Assembly (NCBI GenBank): GCA_937899055.1
Contig: CALBPX010000060.1
Coordinates: 1-20,783, forward strand
Direction: 5' to 3'
DNA: 20,783 nucleotides
From: an uncultured Bacteroidales bacterium
GTDB lineage: Bacteria; Bacteroidota; Bacteroidia; Bacteroidales; UBA932
Shown: positions 16,262 through 20,783 of the stretch, in pieces
Position numbering within the stretch: the stretch's first letter is position 1
How the letters are laid out: every line of letters starts with the position of its first letter
Notes under the pieces: generated by a model
What the model saw: only the letters and a program-made list of their open reading frames with translations
What the model was told of the DNA's origin: nothing
The model's database searches: none
Position numbers and translations under genes: made by a program

Positions 16262-17593
16262 ATGAGAAAACTACTGTTTGCGGCATTGTTCTTGTTAGCT
16301 GCAAGTATTTCTTTTGCAGGAGATTACCTCACAAACACAAATCAGAGCGTCAAATTTCTCAGAAACCCATCCAGAGCTGGTGCAATAGGCCTTGACGGTA
16401 TTTACTATAACCCGGCGGGGGTTGCCTTCATGAGTCAGGGCTGGCACTTGCAGTTCAACTGGCAGAGCCCGCATCAGACAAGAAATACCTATGTAAACTA
16501 TGGGCCTCTCTTTGGGGCAAATTATGCTGACCCGGGCACGGCGGAGGCAGACGGCACATTCGGTCGCAAGTTCAAGGGCAAGGTGGATGTTCTCATCCAA
16601 CCGTCTCTGTTTGCCGCCTATAACACCGGAGACTGGTCTTTCCAGGCCGGATTTGGCATAGTAGGAGGTGGAGGAACCTGCAAGTTCAAAAACGGGGTAG
16701 GAACATTTGAGGCCCTTGTAGGACAGATAGGGATGAATACTCTCGGAGCCGGATTCGGAGGGTACAGCCTCAACAGTTATGTAGATGGTCAGTCTTATTA
16801 TTACGGGATTACCCTTGCTGCGGCCCGCAAGATAACAGACAAGCTGAGCATAAGCTTGGGACTGAGGGGAATTATCGGAGCAAACCACTATAAAGGTACG
16901 GTTGACAACATAACATTCAGAACAGTTACCGGAGACATTATTCCAGTTGACAATTCCTATAAACTGGATTGTAAGCAGAGCGGATTTTCAGTTGCTCCCA
17001 TAATAGGCGTTGACTATATGCCAGCCGAGTGGCTGAACCTCTCTGCCAGATATGAATTCCGCACAGCACTGAAACTCAAGAGCAAGGCAAATAACAACGA
17101 AGCCTTCAACGCTCTGGCAGGTGGAATGCCCGCATTTGCTGCTTTTATGGATAAGGCAGAAAGTTATGCCGATATGCCAAGTTCAATTTCTGCTGGAGCG
17201 CAGGTCAGCCCCATATCCAAACTCAGGATCAGTGCCGGTTACAACCATTACTTTGATCTTGACACCAAGCAGTGGAATACTGATTTGCTGAAAGATACGG
17301 ATGAAATTACATTTGGTGTGGAGTATGATGTCACAGACCGCTTGACCCTCAGTACCGGTATCCAGAATACCATGTACAATCAGAAAGAGGCCAACTATTC
17401 AGATCTTTCGTTCATCATGGATTGCTTCTCAATCGGAGCAGGTGCCAAGATTGCCCTCACAGACAATATCAATCTGGATGTTGCCTATTTCCGGTCCAGC
17501 TACAAGAGCCATACAAAGCAGCAGACCATTGGCTATACCCAGTACAAAAGGACCAATTTTGTACTGGGTCTTGGAATAGATGTAAGTTTTTAG
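16262..17593 (+). CDS. FadL/OmpP1/TodX-family outer membrane transport protein
   Basis: A 443-residue outer membrane protein. ATG 16262 starts a regular signal peptide cleaved after S-F-A19; an in-frame ATG 14 codons earlier lies on the -7 promoter element and is unlikely. The mature N-terminal region SRAGAIGLDGIYYNPAGVAFM (in two parts, about 37-57) carries the 'NPAG' signature of FadL proteins, which form a 14-strand barrel with an N-terminal hatch and carry long-chain fatty acids or other hydrophobic molecules across the outer membrane. Barrel strands such as VAPIIGVDYMPAEWLNLSARYEF and the ending FVLGLGIDVSF (terminal Phe) agree. It is followed after 24 bases by the GDPD/PIG-L gene, so both are probably expressed together. 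The substrate is unknown. Confidence 0.88.
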   Translation: MRKLLFAALFLLAASISFAGDYLTNTNQSVKFLRNPSRAGAIGLDGIYYNPAGVAFMSQGWHLQFNWQSPHQTRNTYVNYGPLFGANYADPGTAEADGTFGRKFKGKVDVLIQPSLFAAYNTGDWSFQAGFGIVGGGGTCKFKNGVGTFEALVGQIGMNTLGAGFGGYSLNSYVDGQSYYYGITLAAARKITDKLSISLGLRGIIGANHYKGTVDNITFRTVTGDIIPVDNSYKLDCKQSGFSVAPIIGVDYMPAEWLNLSARYEFRTALKLKSKANNNEAFNALAGGMPAFAAFMDKAESYADMPSSISAGAQVSPISKLRISAGYNHYFDLDTKQWNTDLLKDTDEITFGVEYDVTDRLTLSTGIQNTMYNQKEANYSDLSFIMDCFSIGAGAKIALTDNINLDVAYFRSSYKSHTKQQTIGYTQYKRTNFVLGLGIDVSF

Positions 17594-17617
17594 CAGGTTA
17601 TTAAACAGTTCAACGAT

Positions 17618-19099
17618 ATGATAAAGAGATTCTTTATGCTTGTTTTGGCGACGGCGCTTCTTGTAAATACGGCAGCCTTGGCCCAGGCCCTGAAGTCGGG
17701 TAGGGGTGAAGCCATAAAAGTCATTGCTCACAGAGGCCATTGGAATGTGAACGGAAAATGGAGCGGCAATACAGCCACTCCCCAGAATTCGCTTGCTTCC
17801 TACAAAGCTGCCGATGAAATAGGCGCCTGGGGCTCGGAATTTGACGTGAACATGACCGCTGACGGCGGTCTGATTGTGTGCCACGGTCCAAAGATAGCTT
17901 CAGTGCCGGACGTTCAGAAAGAAACATTTGCAAAGGTCAGGGCGGAGAATCTGTCAGACGGAAAGAGCGTGCCTTCTTTGGACGAATATCTGAATCTGAT
18001 AAAGAAGTGCGGCATACATCCGGTTCTTGAAGTCAAGGAAGACTATCGCGATAAAGACGGCTATCTTCCTGCATTTGAAAAGATTGCAGCATCGCTGAAG
18101 AAACATGGAATGAAGATGGAGAACATGACCATCATATCCTTCAGCCTGGATGTCTGCAAGGCCGCTGCCAAGAAGTATCCAAAAACCATGGTTCAGTATC
18201 TGAGCGGTAACAAGTCTCCCAAGGAACTCCGCGATATGGGCATCATGGGTCTGGATTATCATTATTCCGTATTTGACAAACACCCCGAATGGGTGAGTCA
18301 AGCCCATGAACTGGGTATGGAAGTAAATGTCTGGACCGTTGACAAAAAGAGCGATATCAAGCGCATGGCAGCCCTTGGAGTGGATCAGATAACCACCAAT
18401 TATCCGGTTATGGCACAGCAGATTATAAATGGCACCCTGCCTAAGAAGGTGCTCATAATAGGAGCTCATCCGGACGATCCTGAGACCGGCTGCGGCGGAA
18501 CCATGATTCTCATGAAGAAAGCCGGCTGGGACGTAAAATGCGTGTATCTGACCAGAGGAGAAGCAGGCATAGCCGGCAAGAGCCACGAAGAATCAGCCAG
18601 GATAAGGGTGGAAGAAGTAAAGAATGCCTGTGCCGTTACCGGTGCAGACCATATTTTCCTGTCTCAGATTGACGGTCAGACGGAAATTACCAAAGAACGC
18701 TATGATGAAATGCTGAAACTCATTCAGTCTGAGGAACCGGACGTTGTCTTTACCCACTGGCCCATAGACGGGCACAGAGACCACCGTATCTGCTCCGTTC
18801 TGGTGTATGATACATGGAGGAGGACAGGCAGGGCATTCGACCTGTATTATTTTGAGGTGATGACCGGAACCCAGACACAGAACTTCCATCCTACGGACTA
18901 TGTGGATATTACTTCAGTTCTGGAGGAAAAGCACAAGGCCTGCTGGGCACATGTGAGTCAGGATATGCCGCCTCTGTTTGAGGGCTGGCATACTCCTATG
19001 GAAATGTTCCGCGGAATTGAAAACCGCTGCAAGGCTGCCGAAGCCTTTGTACGTCAGGAAAACGGCAACCGTATCTTTGAGGGGCCGGATTCAAAGTGA
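17618..19099 (+). CDS. Secreted two-domain hydrolase: glycerophosphodiester phosphodiesterase fused to PIG-L deacetylase
   Basis: A 493-residue exported protein with a signal peptide cleaved at A22/Q23, so it acts in the periplasm or envelope. Domain 1 (about 34-270) is a GDPD TIM barrel: IAHRG (36-40, with H38 and R39), SEFDVN (73-78, with E74 and D76 as metal ligands), H89 in CHG, E138 and K140 in LEVK, and W239. It lacks the usual ENT motif, having QNS at 56-58. Domain 2 (about 277-485) is a PIG-L/LmbE zinc deacetylase: AHPDDPETG (283-291) with H284, D286/D287 and the distal GHRDHR (385-390). Both active sites look intact. GDPDs release glycerol-3-phosphate from phosphodiesters; PIG-L enzymes remove acetyl from N-acetylglucosamine conjugates. 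The fusion suggests sequential attack on one compound. It shares a transcript with the FadL-type gene. Confidence 0.92.
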   Translation: MIKRFFMLVLATALLVNTAALAQALKSGRGEAIKVIAHRGHWNVNGKWSGNTATPQNSLASYKAADEIGAWGSEFDVNMTADGGLIVCHGPKIASVPDVQKETFAKVRAENLSDGKSVPSLDEYLNLIKKCGIHPVLEVKEDYRDKDGYLPAFEKIAASLKKHGMKMENMTIISFSLDVCKAAAKKYPKTMVQYLSGNKSPKELRDMGIMGLDYHYSVFDKHPEWVSQAHELGMEVNVWTVDKKSDIKRMAALGVDQITTNYPVMAQQIINGTLPKKVLIIGAHPDDPETGCGGTMILMKKAGWDVKCVYLTRGEAGIAGKSHEESARIRVEEVKNACAVTGADHIFLSQIDGQTEITKERYDEMLKLIQSEEPDVVFTHWPIDGHRDHRICSVLVYDTWRRTGRAFDLYYFEVMTGTQTQNFHPTDYVDITSVLEEKHKACWAHVSQDMPPLFEGWHTPMEMFRGIENRCKAAEAFVRQENGNRIFEGPDSK

Positions 19100-19136
19100 T
19101 AGATATCTGATTTGAAATCAAATAATTGTTTAAACT

Positions 19137-19973
19137 ATGAGAAATGTATTATTAACAATCATGGCCGGATGTGCCATATTGGTCTTTTCCTGCAAGAACA
19201 GCAGTCAGAATATGAAAGAGACAGACCCTGATACTGAGGCGGCCATAAAGGCTGCTGCTGAGGATGAAGCCAACAGCATAATGGAACAGGAGCCGGTTGT
19301 TACGGCATCAGATACTCTTGATGTGATGAACCTTTATGCGAGTTCTGATAATCTTCTGGTCAAACCTCAGGGAGTACTGCCAAATCCTTCAGACGGGATC
19401 AGTGGGGAAACTCTGGAGCACGATGTTGTAAAGGCCTGGCCAATACTGGGCATTTTGGTTAAACAGTCTGGAAACGACCTCAATATTCTGGATATTTTTA
19501 CCGCTGTAGTTGAAGTTTATCCGGCTCCGCAGCTTCTAGAGGCCTGGTATGCCATAGATGAAACCTCACTTTATACATCCGATGGCAGTTTTGTCTGTGA
19601 TGAAAAGAACCATTTCATATCCGGGCAATGGCCTGATAACGGTGAATTCGGCAACAATTTTGCCCTTAAAGCCTGGCCTCTGATGGAGGACGGCAAGTGG
19701 ATTGTGGGCCTGGTTTACAACAGGCTTTGGGACGGAGAGGATGGAATAGGGCTTTACCAGAACCTGATGTTCTGGACCTATGACTCCAATGACGAGCATA
19801 TTCTCAGACCGGTTGATACTGACGAGCGTTTCCTGCCTTCTTACACACCGCAGAGAGGCTATGTGGTCTTCCATCCGGATAACGATAACCTTGATTTTAA
19901 GGACGGCGCAGATCCAGACCTCTACTGGAAATGGAACGGCTACTGGTTTGAGTCTTCCGCTCCACAAGAATGA
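19137..19973 (+). CDS. Hypothetical lipoprotein
   Basis: A 278-residue probable lipoprotein with hydrophobic N-terminus and candidate cysteine C19 in LVFSC; the shorter alternative MAGC12 would leave too short a signal. An acidic, Ala/Glu-rich linker (about 27-52) precedes a compact C-terminal domain rich in Trp, with repeated tryptophan-containing turns (KAWPILG, KAWPLMEDGKW, YWKWNGYWF). I do not recognise the family and see no catalytic motif. It lies 37 bases after the GDPD/PIG-L gene on the same strand, with no clear promoter of its own, so it may be the third gene of that unit. Confidence 0.75.
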   Translation: MRNVLLTIMAGCAILVFSCKNSSQNMKETDPDTEAAIKAAAEDEANSIMEQEPVVTASDTLDVMNLYASSDNLLVKPQGVLPNPSDGISGETLEHDVVKAWPILGILVKQSGNDLNILDIFTAVVEVYPAPQLLEAWYAIDETSLYTSDGSFVCDEKNHFISGQWPDNGEFGNNFALKAWPLMEDGKWIVGLVYNRLWDGEDGIGLYQNLMFWTYDSNDEHILRPVDTDERFLPSYTPQRGYVVFHPDNDNLDFKDGADPDLYWKWNGYWFESSAPQE

Positions 19974-19989
19974 TCTGATATCTTGAATA

Positions 19990-20121
19990 TTAGACGTATA
20001 ATTCTGGGTTGAAGAAGTGCATTCCGATAACGTTCTGAGGACGGCTGGTAAATGCCGCTATGGCAGTAATACTCAGCGATGAAGTATTGGAAGCAAGAAT
20101 GGCTTCGGGCTTGCAGACTGA
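19990..20121 (-). pseudogene. Internal fragment of a 3-hydroxybutyryl-CoA dehydrogenase gene
   Basis: The minus strand here reads CKPEAILASNTSSLSI followed by TAIAAFTSRPQNVIGMHFFNP, then a few unrelated codons and a stop. This is the highly conserved end of the NAD-binding domain of 3-hydroxybutyryl-CoA/3-hydroxyacyl-CoA dehydrogenases (Hbd/FadB), corresponding to roughly residues 108-146 of the usual 280. Both ends of the gene are missing: an in-frame stop lies just upstream and homology ends abruptly after FFNP. About 40 codons without a frameshift suggest a fairly recent deletion or capture. No start or function is expected. Confidence 0.8.
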
Positions 20122-20147
20122 TTATTTAGATTGGGCCCGGGGCAGTT

Positions 20148-20462
20148 TCAGAAGTTGAATACGTAGCCAATCAGGAAGAACCTGCGGTTGTTGTATGCTG
20201 TTTCCGCCCAGGTGCTTCCGTAGTCTTCCGCCCTGTAGCTCGTAGTTATCCTCTGCTCCAGCAGTTCTCTTCCCTCAATGAATATGGAGTTTCGCTTGAA
20301 CTTCTTGTCTATGCGAAAGTTAAGGCTGTAATATTTGTCATAGGAGTAGTATGCTCTGGTAATTTTGCTCCTATAGGATATATTTGAAGATATGCTCCAT
20401 CCTCTGAGGAAGTTGAACCCGGCGGACGCTTTGGCGCTCCAGTTATAGTGGTCTCCTTTGAT
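20148..20462 (-). pseudogene. 3' end of an outer membrane beta-barrel (TonB-dependent receptor-like) gene, cut by an IS
   Basis: An open minus-strand frame of 104 codons ends at the stop 20150-20148. It encodes amphipathic strands such as WSAKASAGFNFLRGWSISS and SLNFRIDKKFKRNSIFIEG, and closes with NNRRFFLIGYVFNF, an aromatic C-terminus typical of outer membrane barrels, most like the C-terminal barrel of Bacteroidetes TonB-dependent receptor-like proteins. Homology stops exactly where the IS3-type terminus begins (20463), so the gene was interrupted by the insertion. The 5' part should lie on the far side of the element, outside the window. Confidence 0.8.
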
Positions 20463-20783
20463 TGGACAGGGTTAAGCCCTTGTTAAGTCAAATTCTCCTC
20501 GGAGCAGAGCCCTCCGATAGGTGGTGCTCTGCTTCCAGGACGGTGTTACGAAGGTAGTGATTCTTTTTAACATCATCATATATTCCTTTCTATACGGCCA
20601 TCGCATAGACCCGTGCCGGGATCTTGTGCCCGATTCCCTGGTGGTAGCGCCGATTGTTGTAATAGTCAATGAAAACCGCGATTCCGTGCCGCATCGCCTC
20701 CACGTTATCTTCCGGGTTCAAGTAGATGTATTCCCGCTTGATGGTCCGCCAGAAGCGTTCTATCCAAATGTTGTCCAGGCATC
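20463..20783 (-). mobile_element. IS3-family insertion sequence, 3' end (continues beyond the window)
   Basis: The element end begins with the dinucleotide TG usual for IS3 ends (TGGACAGGGTTAAGC). The terminal 30 bases contain two copies of GTTAAG. Between the terminus and the transposase stop (20463-20589) lies a hairpin GGAGCAGAGC/GCTCTGCTTC (20501-20510 with 20525-20534), possibly limiting read-through. Only this end is visible, so the matching inverted repeat and target duplication cannot be checked. Confidence 0.82.
20590..20783 (-). CDS. IS3-family transposase OrfB, C-terminal part
   Basis: The last 64 codons of the DDE integrase-type transposase. The frame opens with CLDNIWIERFWRTIKREYI, the block carrying the third catalytic acidic residue (E of IERFW), and continues with the YYNNRRYHQGIGHKIPARVY motif typical of the end of IS3-family OrfB, before a TAG stop at 20592-20590. 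The upstream DDE residues and OrfA are outside the window. No frameshift or stop is visible in the part present, so the element may be intact. Confidence 0.92.
   Translation of the reverse strand, partial: CLDNIWIERFWRTIKREYIYLNPEDNVEAMRHGIAVFIDYYNNRRYHQGIGHKIPARVYAMAV

Noticed and set aside
19110..19123. Palindrome ATTTGA-AA-TCAAAT between the GDPD/PIG-L and lipoprotein genes, considered as terminator or operator
   Set aside because: All but A/T-rich, loop of two bases and no T-run; too weak to call either.
20472..20669. 65-codon minus-strand open frame in the IS end
   Set aside because: The overlapping frame ending at 20590 carries the IS3 OrfB motifs; this is an off-frame reading past its stop.
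1..20783. CRISPR array, tRNA genes, prophage or toxin-antitoxin modules
   Set aside because: I saw no regularly spaced repeats, no tRNA cloverleaf sequence and no matching protein families on either strand.

Overview
The window looks like a chromosomal segment of a Bacteroidetes bacterium, most likely order Bacteroidales; I cannot fix the genus. Three things support this. Protein families typical of the phylum are present (a TonB-dependent receptor paired with PnuT, DUF4421- and DUF5723-like proteins, a golvesin/amidase 'xanthan lyase-like' protein, CTP synthase next to glutaminyl cyclase). Nearly every intergenic gap holds the Bacteroidetes -7 element TAnnTTTG, and conventional -35/-10 boxes are absent. 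Shine-Dalgarno sequences are weak or missing.

Layout. (1) 1-3651, minus strand: an operon reading PLP-dependent D-cysteine desulfhydrase-like enzyme, fucose isomerase-like protein, metal/siderophore/cobamide-type binding lipoprotein, and perhaps the first codons of another gene at the left edge. (2) 3709-6891, plus: a large secreted protein in which a golvesin-like domain sits inside an N-acetylmuramoyl-L-alanine amidase domain, followed by FN3 and an uncharacterised C-terminal domain. (3) 6911-7283: a bidirectional terminator and the RNase P RNA gene (minus). (4) 7301-9732, minus: pyrG followed by a periplasmic glutaminyl cyclase with a 4-bp overlap. (5) 9809-12791, plus: a TPP riboswitch controlling a TonB-dependent receptor and PnuT, that is, a thiamine uptake operon. 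(6) 12854-13981, plus: DUF4421-like outer membrane protein, converging on (7) 13983-16146, minus: a lipoprotein and a DUF5723-like outer membrane protein. (8) 16262-19973, plus: a FadL-type porin, a two-domain GDPD/PIG-L hydrolase and a lipoprotein. (9) 19990-20783: a degraded junction holding an internal scrap of a 3-hydroxybutyryl-CoA dehydrogenase gene, the 3' end of an outer-membrane beta-barrel gene, and an IS3-family element that cuts the latter and runs off the right edge.

How the parts may work together. The glutaminyl cyclase of block 4 can be linked to many exported proteins here: five non-lipoprotein exported proteins, including the cyclase itself, have Gln right after the predicted signal peptidase I site, as the published Bacteroidetes 'Q-rule' predicts. 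The most unusual protein is the GDPD/PIG-L fusion. Its position directly after a FadL-type channel suggests, as inference only, an envelope module for taking in and dismantling an amino-sugar-bearing glycerophosphodiester or glycolipid. The first operon has no pathway I can name.
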